A stretch of DNA of 64,000 nucleotides from JACPVF01 sp964502095 (GCA_964502095.1 CAZCUF010000002.1:124001-188000); one strand, 5' to 3'; positions 17,319-26,175 are shown, counted from the first letter of the stretch. Program-made: numbers and translations. Notes: a model not told the origin generated them from the letters alone.

Positions 17319-18302
17319 TTAATCGTCATCGTCGTCGTGTGAAACGCCGAGGATGGTATCCACTCTCTGCATCACTTCATCGGTTAATTTCGGTAATACA
17401 TCCAGGGCTTTCATGTTTTCTTTAACCTGCTCCAAACGCGACGCGCCGGTGATGGCCGTGCTGACGCGCTCGTTTTTAACGCACCACGCAATCGAAAATT
17501 GCGCCAGAGTCGCGCCCAGATCGTTGGCCAATTCGCCCAGCTTTTCCACTTGTTTGAGCCGTTCTTCATTGGTTACATTATCGTGCATCCACTCATAACC
17601 TTTGAGCGCGGCGCGGCTGTCTTTCGGAATGCCGTGGTTATATTTGCCGGTCAACAACCCGCCCGCCAGCGGACTCCAAATTGTGGTGCCGAGACCGATG
17701 TCTTCGAATAAGCGCGTGTATTCCTTCTCGACGCGTTCGCGGTGAAAAAGATTATATTCCGGCTGTTCCATGGTCGGTTTATGCCAGCCGTATCTGTCGC
17801 AGATATCCCACGCCGCGCGAATCTCATCCGCGCTCCATTCGGAGACGCCCCAATACATGGCGCGGCCCGAAGCCACGATATCCTGCATGGCGCGCGCCGT
17901 CTCTGCGACCGGAGTGTTGCGGTCCGGGCGGTGACAAAAGACCAGGTCCACGTGATCCAGCCCGAGCCGGCGGAGTGAACCGTCGATTCCTTCCAGCAGG
18001 CGTTTGCGATTTAGGGTGTTGTGTTCGTTGACGCCGTCCTCCCGACCCCAATAAAATTTGGTCGAGACGAGATAACTGCCGCGGCGCCAGCCCAATTGCT
18101 TGAGCGCCGCGCCCATTACTTCCTCGGATTTACCATGTGCGTACGCTTCAGCGTTATCGAAGAAGTTGACGCCCGCTTCGTACGCGGCTTTCATCATGGT
18201 TGCCGCGTTGGCCACATCCACCTGATTATGAAACGTGACCCATGAACCGAACGATAGAACGCTGACTTGAATCCCTGCTTTTCCCAAACGACGATAGAGC
18301 AT
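17319..18302 (-). CDS. aldo/keto reductase, Kv-beta-like
   Basis: A 327-residue NADPH-dependent oxidoreductase of the AKR superfamily with a TIM barrel. The catalytic tetrad is Asp49, Tyr54, Lys82 and His124. The overall pattern (MLYRRLGKAGIQVSVLSFGSW, SEWSADEIRAAW, EQPEYNLFHRERVE, SPLAGGLLTGKY) is that of the potassium-channel beta-subunit/YghZ branch, whose members reduce aldehydes such as methylglyoxal. The substrate here is unknown. The protein ends in five consecutive Asp residues after VSH, an unusual acidic tail. It precedes the ferritin-like/VIT1 gene by 39 bases and may be co-transcribed with it. Confidence 0.9.
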   Translation of the reverse strand: MLYRRLGKAGIQVSVLSFGSWVTFHNQVDVANAATMMKAAYEAGVNFFDNAEAYAHGKSEEVMGAALKQLGWRRGSYLVSTKFYWGREDGVNEHNTLNRKRLLEGIDGSLRRLGLDHVDLVFCHRPDRNTPVAETARAMQDIVASGRAMYWGVSEWSADEIRAAWDICDRYGWHKPTMEQPEYNLFHRERVEKEYTRLFEDIGLGTTIWSPLAGGLLTGKYNHGIPKDSRAALKGYEWMHDNVTNEERLKQVEKLGELANDLGATLAQFSIAWCVKNERVSTAITGASRLEQVKENMKALDVLPKLTDEVMQRVDTILGVSHDDDDD

Positions 18303-18351
18303 GGCCGCGCTTTCTCCTCGAACAGATTTACAAATATTTTAACTTGAAATG

Positions 18352-18377
18352 AAACTTCCCGCCAACGCGGGAAGTTT
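18352..18377 (-). terminator. terminator of the mntR-mntH operon
   Basis: AAACTTCCCGC (18352-18362) pairs with GCGGGAAGTTT (18367-18377) around a four-base loop, an 11-bp perfect stem, followed on the minus strand by CATTTC. It begins 21 bases after the mntH stop. Confidence 0.75.
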
Positions 18378-18398
18378 GAATCGGTGGTTATATTATTT

Positions 18399-20330
18399 TC
18401 ATGTTCCGAGCGGTACGACCATCAAACTGGCTTTGATGTGATGCCGCAGGTCGTTGATCACTGTTCCGTGAATCAAGTCGGAGACTCCCGCATGCCCATG
18501 ACTGCCCACGATCACCAGTTCCGCTTTGAGCTCGTTGATCATTTTTACCAGGCCCGTTTCCGGGTTGCCACTGCTGATGCGCCATGCTGTCGATACGCCG
18601 GCCTTTTCCATCATTGCGGCAAGCTTTTCCAAATGTTCCTGATCCCGCAGGGTCTCAATATCTTCGCCTTCCGCGCCGAGCGTGCGCGCCACCGGGCTTT
18701 CCACGACGTGGAGCAGGATCAATTGTGTCCGCGATTTATCCACGAAGCGCAGGCTCTCGCGCAGGAGTTTTTCATCTTTGCCCGAGAAATCCAACGCCAC
18801 TGCGATGCGCTCATATGGGACCGGCTGTATCAAGCCTGTTGTGTCCGCTCCTTCTCGAGGATGCACACTGCCGATCCTCGGCCAGCCGATGATTCGAATC
18901 CGCTGGCGTAGTAAAGGATGGATGGTTATATAAGTCAGCAATAAGCCTAATACAATGACCAACGGAATGACCGTGGCCTGTAAAATCCATGCGTAGCCTC
19001 CGGCCGCGGCGAGCCACTCCGTGATTTGATCGGAGATAAGTTTGATATTGAGCGCGACGATGATGATTGCCACGAGCCAGGCCAGGCCCTGCAGCCACGG
19101 GCGGATCGCGAATTCGCCCATGCGGTGCTTGTCTGCCACCGCGTTGATGAGCGGGACGATTGCGAAGGGTAGTTGAAGCGAGAGAATCACCTGACTCAGC
19201 ACGAGCATGGCGCCGGTCGCGTTTTCGCCGAAGTACATAATCACCAGCACAGCCGGAATGACGGCCAACAGGCGGGTAATGAGGCGTCTCAGCCAGGGCT
19301 GGATGCGCAGGTTCAAATAACCTTCCATGATGATCTGACCAGCCAGCGTGCCTGTGATGGTCGAACTTTGTCCGGAAGCCAGCAGGGCAATGGCAAATGC
19401 CAGCGGTGCAATGGTCACTCCGAGGATAGGCTCCAATAACTGATGCGCATCCTGAAGCTCGGCGATATTGTGATAACCATTGCGGTAAAAGACCGACGCG
19501 GCAACGACCAGAATGGCCGCGTTGACAAAGAAGGCCAGGTTGAGTGAGACGGTGGTGTCGATATTGTTCCAACGAATGGTCTCGCGGATGGCGCTGGCTT
19601 GTTTACCGATCTTGCGCGTTTGCACAAGGGAGGAGTGCAGATATAAATTGTGCGGCATGACCGTCGCGCCGAGGATGCCGATGGCGATGTAGAGCGCGGT
19701 CGCGTCCGGCAGAGTAGGCACGAAGCCGCGCACGATGCCGCCCCAATCCGGCTGACCGAGGAAGATTTCGATCAGAAAAGCAACGCCAATGGTGCCGACG
19801 AGCGCAACCACCACACCTTCCAGTTTTCGGATGCCGACATGCGATAACAGCAGTAAAAACAAAGTGTCAAGGGCGGTGAGGAGCACGCCGTAGATTAAAG
19901 GCAGGCCGAATAATAATTGCAATGCAATCGCCGACCCCAGTACCTCTGCCAGATCGCAGGCAGTGATAGCGATCTCCGCCAGAACATAAAGCGGGATATT
20001 GACTGCTGGTGGATATTCTTCATGGCTGACCTGCGCCAGATCGCGGCGACTGACGATGCCCAGCCGCGCGGCGAGGCTTTGCAATAAGATTGCCATCAAG
20101 TTTGCCATCAACAGTACCCAGATCAGGGTGTAGTTGTAGCGACTGCCTCCGGCCAAATCTGTAGCCCAGTTGCCCGGGTCCATATAACCGACCGCGACCA
20201 TTAAGGCCGGCCCGGTAATGGCAAGCCAGCGCCTCCAGCCGGACCCTTTCATGGGCACGTCCACGCTTTCATGTACTTCTGATAGCGATAAACCGTTATG
20301 TATTCTTTTGGGTTTCCATTGTTGGTTCAT
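18399..20330 (-). CDS. mntH: Nramp (MntH-type) divalent metal transporter fused to a universal stress protein domain
   Basis: A 643-residue fusion. Residues about 30-450 are an Nramp proton-coupled Mn/Fe importer with the metal-binding DPGN (51-54) in helix 1 and MPHN (about 225-228) in helix 6. Eleven or so helices run to about residue 480. From about residue 503 a cytoplasmic UspA domain begins (YERIAVALDFSG) and ends with the nucleotide-binding GSHGHAGVSDLIHG...PLGT pattern. I start at ATG 20330, which has AAGGAAAG before it; an upstream in-frame codon adds 10 residues with no ribosome site. It follows mntR by 48 bases and is surely controlled by the DtxR-like operators at 21087-21122. Confidence 0.93.
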   Translation of the reverse strand: MNQQWKPKRIHNGLSLSEVHESVDVPMKGSGWRRWLAITGPALMVAVGYMDPGNWATDLAGGSRYNYTLIWVLLMANLMAILLQSLAARLGIVSRRDLAQVSHEEYPPAVNIPLYVLAEIAITACDLAEVLGSAIALQLLFGLPLIYGVLLTALDTLFLLLLSHVGIRKLEGVVVALVGTIGVAFLIEIFLGQPDWGGIVRGFVPTLPDATALYIAIGILGATVMPHNLYLHSSLVQTRKIGKQASAIRETIRWNNIDTTVSLNLAFFVNAAILVVAASVFYRNGYHNIAELQDAHQLLEPILGVTIAPLAFAIALLASGQSSTITGTLAGQIIMEGYLNLRIQPWLRRLITRLLAVIPAVLVIMYFGENATGAMLVLSQVILSLQLPFAIVPLINAVADKHRMGEFAIRPWLQGLAWLVAIIIVALNIKLISDQITEWLAAAGGYAWILQATVIPLVIVLGLLLTYITIHPLLRQRIRIIGWPRIGSVHPREGADTTGLIQPVPYERIAVALDFSGKDEKLLRESLRFVDKSRTQLILLHVVESPVARTLGAEGEDIETLRDQEHLEKLAAMMEKAGVSTAWRISSGNPETGLVKMINELKAELVIVGSHGHAGVSDLIHGTVINDLRHHIKASLMVVPLGT

Positions 20331-20378
20331 AACTTTCCTTGTTGTGATGTAAAAAAACAATTAACCTTGGAATATGTT

Positions 20379-21047
20379 CTATTGTTTCTCGATGAAGATT
20401 CTGTTTGTGATGTTCGCTCCGATTACGGCAGTCTTTCCTCCTACTTTGATTGTGGTGTTGCGATCGAACGGCGAAAACTTGGTCACTTCGATTTGCGCGC
20501 CGGGGATAAGCCCCAGGTTTTCTAGATAGCGCAACAGGTCGGTGTCCGCGTTCCGGATCATTTGGATGACTGCCATTTGATCGGGTTGCAGGGACGATAG
20601 CGGGGTCGAGCTTTCCACCGGCATAACCAGGTCCGCGGTGGGGATTAATTCCCCGTGCGGATCGCGGGTGGGATGTCCCAGGACGTTGGCAATGCGCGCT
20701 TCGAATTCTTCCGAGATCGCGTGTTCCAATCGGTCGGCCTCGCTATGCACTTCGTCCCAGGCATAGCCGAGCGACTCAACCAGGTACGTTTCAAGCAGGC
20801 GATGACGGCGAATGACTTTGAGCGCGGCGCGCCGGCCTTCCGGCGTGAGAGTTACTCCTTGATGCTTTTGATAATGCACAAGAGGGGGATTGTCCCTGGC
20901 AAGGCGTTGAATCATCCCTGTGATGGAAGCGGGTTTGATGCCCAGCCTTTCCGCCAGTTCATTGGTGCTGGCAGGTTTGCCATCTGCGCTGAGATCGTAA
21001 ATCGTTTTGAGATAATCCTGAATGGATCGGGTAAGCATTTCCGTCAT
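20379..21047 (-). CDS. mntR: DtxR/MntR-family metal-dependent repressor
   Basis: A 222-residue metalloregulator. It has an N-terminal winged helix (1-70, TNELAERLGIKPASITGMIQRL), a dimerisation/metal domain (70-140) and a C-terminal SH3/FeoA-like domain (about 150-222), the long DtxR/IdeR architecture. Metal ligands by position are Asp11 (Met10 in DtxR, Asp8 in MntR), His82, Glu86, His101, Asp105 (Cys102 in DtxR), Glu108 and His109. Asp at the Met10 position is typical of Mn-responsive members. It is first gene of an operon with mntH and probably represses itself through two palindromes over its promoter. Confidence 0.9.
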   Translation of the reverse strand: MTEMLTRSIQDYLKTIYDLSADGKPASTNELAERLGIKPASITGMIQRLARDNPPLVHYQKHQGVTLTPEGRRAALKVIRRHRLLETYLVESLGYAWDEVHSEADRLEHAISEEFEARIANVLGHPTRDPHGELIPTADLVMPVESSTPLSSLQPDQMAVIQMIRNADTDLLRYLENLGLIPGAQIEVTKFSPFDRNTTIKVGGKTAVIGANITNRIFIEKQ

Positions 21048-21086
21048 TCTTTCTCTGGTTGTGATCCAATGATCTTGACCAACTTG

Positions 21087-21122
21087 TTAGATTGAGCTAT
21101 CTAATTAATTAGTCTAGCCTAA
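21087..21122. promoter_or_regulatory. two DtxR/MntR-type operators
   Basis: Two palindromes stand side by side: TTAGATTGAGCTATCTAA (21087-21104, arms TTAGAT/ATCTAA) and TTAGTCTAGCCTAA (21109-21122), one mismatch from the symmetric TTAGGCTAGCCTAA core of DtxR/IdeR boxes. Their centres are 20 bases apart, about two helical turns. The second one touches the -10 of the mntR promoter and covers its start site, a position suited to repression. Confidence 0.75.
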
Positions 21123-21124
21123 AT

Positions 21125-21152
21125 ATTTTAAGCAAAACTTTGGATTTGTCAA
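21125..21152 (-). promoter_or_regulatory. mntR-mntH promoter
   Basis: On the minus strand TTGACA (21147-21152) and TAAAAT (21125-21130) are separated by 16 bases, a near-consensus sigma70-type promoter. The start would be near 21118, inside the second operator, 70 bases before the mntR ATG. Confidence 0.75.
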
Positions 21153-21210
21153 GGGACGATGGGGGAGAGACGCTAATTTTCATCGGTAAAGGCCAATTTG
21201 ATACAAAGGC

Positions 21211-21239
21211 TTGACTTTCTCTTGAGAAGATTGTAGAAT
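21211..21239 (+). promoter_or_regulatory. promoter of the amino-sugar (ROK) operon
   Basis: TTGACT (21211-21216) and TAGAAT (21234-21239) with a 17-base spacer, 38 bases before the ROK regulator ATG. The interrupted inverted repeat CTTTCTCTTGAGAAG in the spacer may be part of an operator, but this is weak. Confidence 0.65.
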
Positions 21240-21277
21240 GCCTTAGTAAGTACAGTGAATTTACAAAGTTTTCGAAG

Positions 21278-22447
21278 ATGAAAAAAGCTACTCATCAGCA
21301 AACAAAGCTTCACAACCGCGACTTGGTGCTGAGCACGATCTTTGATCGCCGGACTGTCAGCCGGGCAGAAATTGCCAGAATCACCGGCCTGACGCGCACC
21401 ACGGTCTCTGATGCGGCGGCCAGCCTCTTGAAGAGGGGACTGATCGAAGAGGTTGGATTCGGTTCGTCGCTGGGAGGCAAGAATCCGATCCTGTTGAGTG
21501 TGGTGGCAGATTCCCGTTATTTGATCGGGTTGAATCTGGCACAGAATAAATTCATCGGCTCGATTGTAAATTTGAGAGGGGAAATCAAGGAAACGGTGGA
21601 ATTGCCCGTTCCGAATCAGAATGGCGAAAAAGCGCTTCAACTTGTTTATGAAATTTTGGATCGACTGTTCGAAAAAGAGTGGAAACCCGTAGTTGGAATA
21701 GGCGTTGGCACACCCGGCTTGGTCAATACGCAGGCCGGTGTGGTGGTCAATGCGGTAAATCTGGATTGGCAGGATCTGCCGCTCGCGCAGTTGCTCCGCG
21801 ACCGCTATCGCCATCCGGTGCTTATTCTGAACGACAGTCAGGCGGCGGCCATTGGCGAATATTGGTTCAATGAATCGCAGGCTTCCGAGGCCAACCTGGT
21901 GGTCGTCAATTTGAAATATGGCATCGGCGCCGGAATCCTAATCAACGGTAAATTGTTTCAGGGTGATGGCGGCGGGGCCGGCGAGATCGGCCATATCGTC
22001 GTTGAAGAACACGGCGATCTTTGCCGCTGTGGCAAGCGCGGCTGTCTTGAAACAGTAGCCAGCGTGCGCGCGGTCTTATCGCGAATGCAGGCCCTGCGTC
22101 CCGGGCTGAACTCGCTCGATCAAGTCGTCGATTTGTTTCTTGCCGATGACCCGGACGCAGTTCAGGTTGTCACCGATGCTGGAAAACATCTGGGAAATGT
22201 GCTGGCTGGTTTGACGAGCGCCTTGAATATTCACAAATTCATTCTCACGGGAGAGATGACGCGCTTCGGCGCGCGCTGGCTGGATGTAGTTCAAGAGTCC
22301 ATGAAGAGGGGCGCGTTGTCCTTTATGGCAGAGGATACCCAATTGGAAGTGGGAAGACTCGATTACCGCGCCTGTATTTTGGGCGCGTCAGCTTTCATGC
22401 TTCTTGATGGTTATTCGTTGCTTTTTCAGGAAAGCGAAGAGGGCTGA
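21278..22447 (+). CDS. ROK-family transcriptional regulator (NagC/XylR-like)
   Basis: A 389-residue sugar-responsive regulator. An N-terminal winged helix (about 10-70, RAEIARITGLTRTTVSDAAASLLKRG) is joined to a ROK domain with IGIGVGTPGLVN, the LNDSQAAAIGEYWF segment, GIGAGILINGKLFQG and the zinc-binding CRCGKRGCLE. ROK regulators usually sense sugars or sugar phosphates such as GlcNAc-6-P. It starts the operon that includes a PIG-L deacetylase, sugar ABC transporter, NagZ-like hydrolase and SIS deaminase, so it is likely the local regulator of amino-sugar use. The next gene starts five bases after its stop. Confidence 0.9.
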   Translation: MKKATHQQTKLHNRDLVLSTIFDRRTVSRAEIARITGLTRTTVSDAAASLLKRGLIEEVGFGSSLGGKNPILLSVVADSRYLIGLNLAQNKFIGSIVNLRGEIKETVELPVPNQNGEKALQLVYEILDRLFEKEWKPVVGIGVGTPGLVNTQAGVVVNAVNLDWQDLPLAQLLRDRYRHPVLILNDSQAAAIGEYWFNESQASEANLVVVNLKYGIGAGILINGKLFQGDGGGAGEIGHIVVEEHGDLCRCGKRGCLETVASVRAVLSRMQALRPGLNSLDQVVDLFLADDPDAVQVVTDAGKHLGNVLAGLTSALNIHKFILTGEMTRFGARWLDVVQESMKRGALSFMAEDTQLEVGRLDYRACILGASAFMLLDGYSLLFQESEEG

Positions 22448-22452
22448 CGATC

Positions 22453-23850
22453 ATGGATTTTTCGCTGATCGCGCCGCGCGTCAAGCCGCCGCTGGATGAA
22501 GATTTTCGCCCGGCAGTTTCGGCAGACCGCGCATTTCGCGCGGATGCAGGCCGGGACGGCGTGCCGTTAGTAATTGGGCTGAAGCGCGCCGGCGACGAAT
22601 TTTCCCGCTTTGAGACTCAGGTTCTTCCAGTACATCACCCGGGCGCAAAATCGAATCTGCAATACGCCGAGCGGCTGGTCAAGTTTCTGCTATGGCAGCG
22701 CGGCGGATATCAGGTGTATATCGGCGGTCCGCGCGAAATTGGCGAATACGTCGCACAGGTTTATTCGCCGAACGGTGAAAGAAAATTCGATGCGGATTTT
22801 ATGAGCAGGCAGGTTTATCAACAGCCGTTTGAAGTGTTGAGTTGTGACGTTGATGAAGTGCCCGCCGCGCGCGAGACCGGTCAGCGGCTTGGCCGTCATT
22901 TGGAAGGTTGCCGCATTGGGTTTGATCTCGGCGCCTCGGATCGCAAAGTCAGCGCGGTGGTGGATGGGCGGGTTGTTTACAGCGAAGAAGTGATCTGGGA
23001 GCCGCGCAAACACGACGATCCTGCTTATCACCGTCAGGAGATTCTCACAGCCCTGAAAACGGCGGCCGCTAAAATGTCCCGCGTGGACGCGATTGGCGGC
23101 AGTTCGGCGGGGATTTACATCAACAATCGTCCCATGGTTGCCTCGTTGTTCCGCGCCATTCCTTCCGAAAACTATCACTTGATTCGAGATCTGTTCCTGG
23201 ACATTCGCGCTGAGATGGGCGTGCCGCTGGAAGTGATCAACGATGGCGATGTGACCGCGCTGGCTGGTTCGATGTCCATCGAGGATAACGGTATTTTGGG
23301 AATTGCGCTTGGCTCGAGCGAAGCCGCTGGATACGTAAATATGAATGGCCGTATCACGGGCTGGCTGAATGAGCTGGCATTTGCGCCTATTGACTATAGC
23401 CCGTCTGCGCCGGCTGATGAATGGTCGGGGGATCGCGGTTGCGGCGCGTCCTATTTTTCACAGCAATGTGTGTTTCGGCTTGCGCCGAAAGCCGGTATCG
23501 AAATCCCTGCCGGTTTAACCGATGCCGACCGACTTAAGTTTGTCCAATCGAAGCTGGAAGCCGGGCACGCCGGCGCGCTCAAGATTTGGGAGAGCATGGG
23601 AGTTTATCTGGGATACGGACTGGCGCATTATGCGGAATTTTATGAAATCAAGCACGTGCTAATTCTTGGTCGTTGCACTTCAGGGCGAGGCGGCGAATTA
23701 TTGCTGGAGGGGGCGAAGAAGGTTTGGCGTGCAGAGTTTCCGGAAATTGCAGAACGAATTCAACTTCATTTGCCCGATGAAAAAAACCGGCGTGTCGGGC
23801 AATCTGTTGCGGCGGCCAGTTTGCCGGAACTGAATCCACCTACAGGGTAG
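22453..23850 (+). CDS. divergent ROK/ASKHA-fold protein, putative sugar kinase
   Basis: A 465-residue protein whose central and C-terminal part (from about residue 153) has ROK-like strands: RIGFDLGASDRKVSAVVDG (phosphate 1 loop), DAIGGSSAGIYIN and EVINDGDVTALAGS, where the Asp matches the ROK catalytic base region. The zinc motif CxCGxxGCLE is absent and replaced by GSSEAAGYVNMNGRITGW. The first 150 residues form an extra region with no recognised motif. There is no DNA-binding domain, so a kinase role on the imported amino sugar is the best guess. It is tightly packed between the ROK regulator (5 bases) and the PIG-L gene (3 bases). Confidence 0.65.
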   Translation: MDFSLIAPRVKPPLDEDFRPAVSADRAFRADAGRDGVPLVIGLKRAGDEFSRFETQVLPVHHPGAKSNLQYAERLVKFLLWQRGGYQVYIGGPREIGEYVAQVYSPNGERKFDADFMSRQVYQQPFEVLSCDVDEVPAARETGQRLGRHLEGCRIGFDLGASDRKVSAVVDGRVVYSEEVIWEPRKHDDPAYHRQEILTALKTAAAKMSRVDAIGGSSAGIYINNRPMVASLFRAIPSENYHLIRDLFLDIRAEMGVPLEVINDGDVTALAGSMSIEDNGILGIALGSSEAAGYVNMNGRITGWLNELAFAPIDYSPSAPADEWSGDRGCGASYFSQQCVFRLAPKAGIEIPAGLTDADRLKFVQSKLEAGHAGALKIWESMGVYLGYGLAHYAEFYEIKHVLILGRCTSGRGGELLLEGAKKVWRAEFPEIAERIQLHLPDEKNRRVGQSVAAASLPELNPPTG

Positions 23851-23853
23851 ACC

Positions 23854-24702
23854 ATGCAACTTCATCTTGAAACTTCAGAAATCTTTGTTCCGGATCAAAC
23901 CCCTGTGGCGCAGGCGTTGGCGCGCACTACACATTTGTGTATTGCCGCCCATCAAGACGATATCGAGATCATGTCGGTTCAGCCCATTATCGAATGTTTT
24001 CAGCAGAAAGATAAATGGTTCACCGGCGTGGTGGTCACGGATGGGCGCGGTTCGCCGCGCGATGCTTTGTATAAAGATTATTCCGATGAAGAAATGCGCC
24101 TGGTGCGTTTCAAGGAACAGCGTAAAGCCGCTGTGATTGGCGAGTATGCCGCACAGGTGATGCTGGATTATCCCAGCAGGGCGGTGAAAGATTCGTCCCG
24201 GCTGGAACCGGTGGAAGACCTCGTTTCGTTGTTGGAGGTCGCCCAACCCGATTTTGTATATACCCACAATCTTGCCGATAAACACGACACGCACGTTAGC
24301 GTGGCTTTAAGGGTTATTAAGGCCATTCGTCAATTGCCGAAGGAGAAGCGTCCCAAAAAACTGATCGGTTGTGAGGTGTGGCGCGCGCTGGATTGGATGG
24401 CCGATTCCAACAAGGTGCCGATGGATGTTTCGGCGCATGAAAATCTTCAGTATGCATTGCTGGGAGTTTTCGACTCACAGGTCGCGGGAGGCAAACGTTA
24501 CGATCTCGCTTCCATGGGGCGCCGCCGCGCCAACGCCACCTATTTTGAAACGCACGGCGTGGATTTGACCACCGGCATGTCATTCGGAATGGATATGACT
24601 CCGTTGATTTCGGATGACGAGCACGATCCGCTCGAATTTACCCGGGAACTTATCCAACACTTTATTCAGGATGTATCTGACCGAATCCGCCGCGTGAACT
24701 AG
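23854..24702 (+). CDS. PIG-L family zinc deacetylase
   Basis: A 282-residue LmbE/PIG-L metalloenzyme. The zinc motif is AAHQDDIEIM (His33, Asp36, with Asp35 as base), and the third ligand lies in KHDTHVSVA near residue 147. Members remove N-acetyl groups from GlcNAc-containing substrates (GlcNAc-PI, diacetylchitobiose, bacillithiol and mycothiol precursors). There is no signal peptide, so it acts in the cytoplasm. In this operon it is placed between a putative sugar kinase and the sugar ABC transporter and could provide the deacetylation step usually done by NagA, which is not present. That assignment is inference from context. Confidence 0.85.
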   Translation: MQLHLETSEIFVPDQTPVAQALARTTHLCIAAHQDDIEIMSVQPIIECFQQKDKWFTGVVVTDGRGSPRDALYKDYSDEEMRLVRFKEQRKAAVIGEYAAQVMLDYPSRAVKDSSRLEPVEDLVSLLEVAQPDFVYTHNLADKHDTHVSVALRVIKAIRQLPKEKRPKKLIGCEVWRALDWMADSNKVPMDVSAHENLQYALLGVFDSQVAGGKRYDLASMGRRRANATYFETHGVDLTTGMSFGMDMTPLISDDEHDPLEFTRELIQHFIQDVSDRIRRVN

Positions 24703-24801
24703 AACTTTGGAGCATCTTGAAAGGAAAGGAGGCCCACAAAAAACCGTCATTTCTGCAGAACAACCATCGGCTTAAACTAGAAAATAACAGGAGAAGAAAC
24801 T

Positions 24802-26160
24802 ATGCGTACCAAATTGTTTACTGTGCTGGCCCTGATCGGAATTTTAATTTCCGCTTGCGCGCCAGCCGCGACCGCCACGCCTCAGGTGGTGGAGAAAACC
24901 GTCGTTCAGACGCAGATCGTCGAGGTCACACCAACCCCCGGTCCGAATCCCGAAGCGGTTATTCAGAACGTTGAACCGAACGCGGAGATTACATTTTGGA
25001 CTTTCTGGCTTTCTCCTACGTTCGATGACTATATCAAAAGCACGATCGCGCGCTTCAATGAAGCTTACCCCGGTGTGAAAGTCAACTGGGAAGACCATCA
25101 GGGAACTTTCCAGGACGATCTGCGCAATGCCTTTGCCGCTGGAAACGCGCCCGATGTGATCAACCTGTCCGTCAGCGAAGGCTGGGTCAGCGACTATGCC
25201 ACCCAGGGCTTACTGCTTCCATTGGACGACGTAGTTCCGCAAAGCGTGAAGGATATGTACTTCCCCGGTTTGTGGAAGGAACAATTGGTGGACGGCGTTA
25301 ACTATCAGTTCCCGTGGTACCAGGGCATCAACGTCGACCTCGTCAATACGCAGGTCTATAATAAGACCGGGTTGAAGATCGAAGATTTCCCCAAGACCGT
25401 AGACGGACTGCCCGCGCTGTGCCAGACGATCAAGGATAAGACCGGCACATTGTGCGATGTACGCCTGACCGTCAACGACCTGCTTTCCCAGATGGTATAC
25501 GAAGGCAATGTCAAAGTCATCAGTGACGATGGCACGAAATTCACCTTCGATTCACCCGAAGCCGCGGCCTGGTTGCAGATGTACGTGGACATGGTCAAGG
25601 CTGGAACAGTGGACAAGACCGCTCTGATCACCACCGACGACCGCGTCGGCCTGGACCTGTTCACCTCCGGCAAAGCCGCCTTCTATGCTACCGGCCCGAA
25701 CTTGATTCGTGACGTGCGCGCCAACAACCCCGGCCTGTATGGCTATCTGGCGGTTGTACCCGCGCCGGTTGGAAAATCAGGCGTGCTCGGCAAGGGCCTG
25801 ATGTCCATCTCGATCAAGAAAGATACCAAGTTCCCGAACGCCTCCATTGCCCTGGCGCAATTCTTTACCAACCCGAAGAGCATGCTGGAGTTCGCCAAGA
25901 TCGTGGCCGTCTATCCTTCCACCCCGGCTTCTTATGAGGATCCGTTCTTCTCAGCCAAACCGGTCGCCATCGAAGATAGCGCCAAGCCTTACGCCAAGGA
26001 TATCATCTCGAAGTATGCGGATATCGTTCCGACCATCCCGCATAAGGCTGACGTAAATCAGATCGTGCTCGATGCGGTTCAATCGGCGCTCTTCAATGGC
26101 GTCGATCCGCAGAAAGCGCTCTCGGATGCCGTCGTCAAAGCCAATGCCTTACTGCCTTAA
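24802..26160 (+). CDS. sugar ABC transporter solute-binding lipoprotein (family 1)
   Basis: A 452-residue extracytoplasmic binding protein. The lipoprotein signal ends in LISAC with Cys19 as the lipidated residue, followed by a Thr/Pro-rich linker (residues 20-50). The mature part is a family 1 carbohydrate-binding fold (ITFWTFWLSPTFDDYIKSTIARFNEAYPGVKV, GNAPDVINLSVSEGW, GKAAFYATGP). The ligand is probably an amino sugar or oligosaccharide given the neighbours. A good ribosome site (ACAGGAGAAG) precedes the ATG. A 12-bp hairpin follows the stop and separates it from the permease genes, which fits higher expression of the binding protein. Confidence 0.92.
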   Translation: MRTKLFTVLALIGILISACAPAATATPQVVEKTVVQTQIVEVTPTPGPNPEAVIQNVEPNAEITFWTFWLSPTFDDYIKSTIARFNEAYPGVKVNWEDHQGTFQDDLRNAFAAGNAPDVINLSVSEGWVSDYATQGLLLPLDDVVPQSVKDMYFPGLWKEQLVDGVNYQFPWYQGINVDLVNTQVYNKTGLKIEDFPKTVDGLPALCQTIKDKTGTLCDVRLTVNDLLSQMVYEGNVKVISDDGTKFTFDSPEAAAWLQMYVDMVKAGTVDKTALITTDDRVGLDLFTSGKAAFYATGPNLIRDVRANNPGLYGYLAVVPAPVGKSGVLGKGLMSISIKKDTKFPNASIALAQFFTNPKSMLEFAKIVAVYPSTPASYEDPFFSAKPVAIEDSAKPYAKDIISKYADIVPTIPHKADVNQIVLDAVQSALFNGVDPQKALSDAVVKANALLP

Positions 26161-26175
26161 GTAACAATGCAAGAA

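Noticed and set aside
20331..20378. Mn riboswitch in front of mntH
   Set aside because: The spacer between mntR and mntH is only 48 bases, too short for the known Mn-sensing element, and an operator-based control is visible upstream of mntR.
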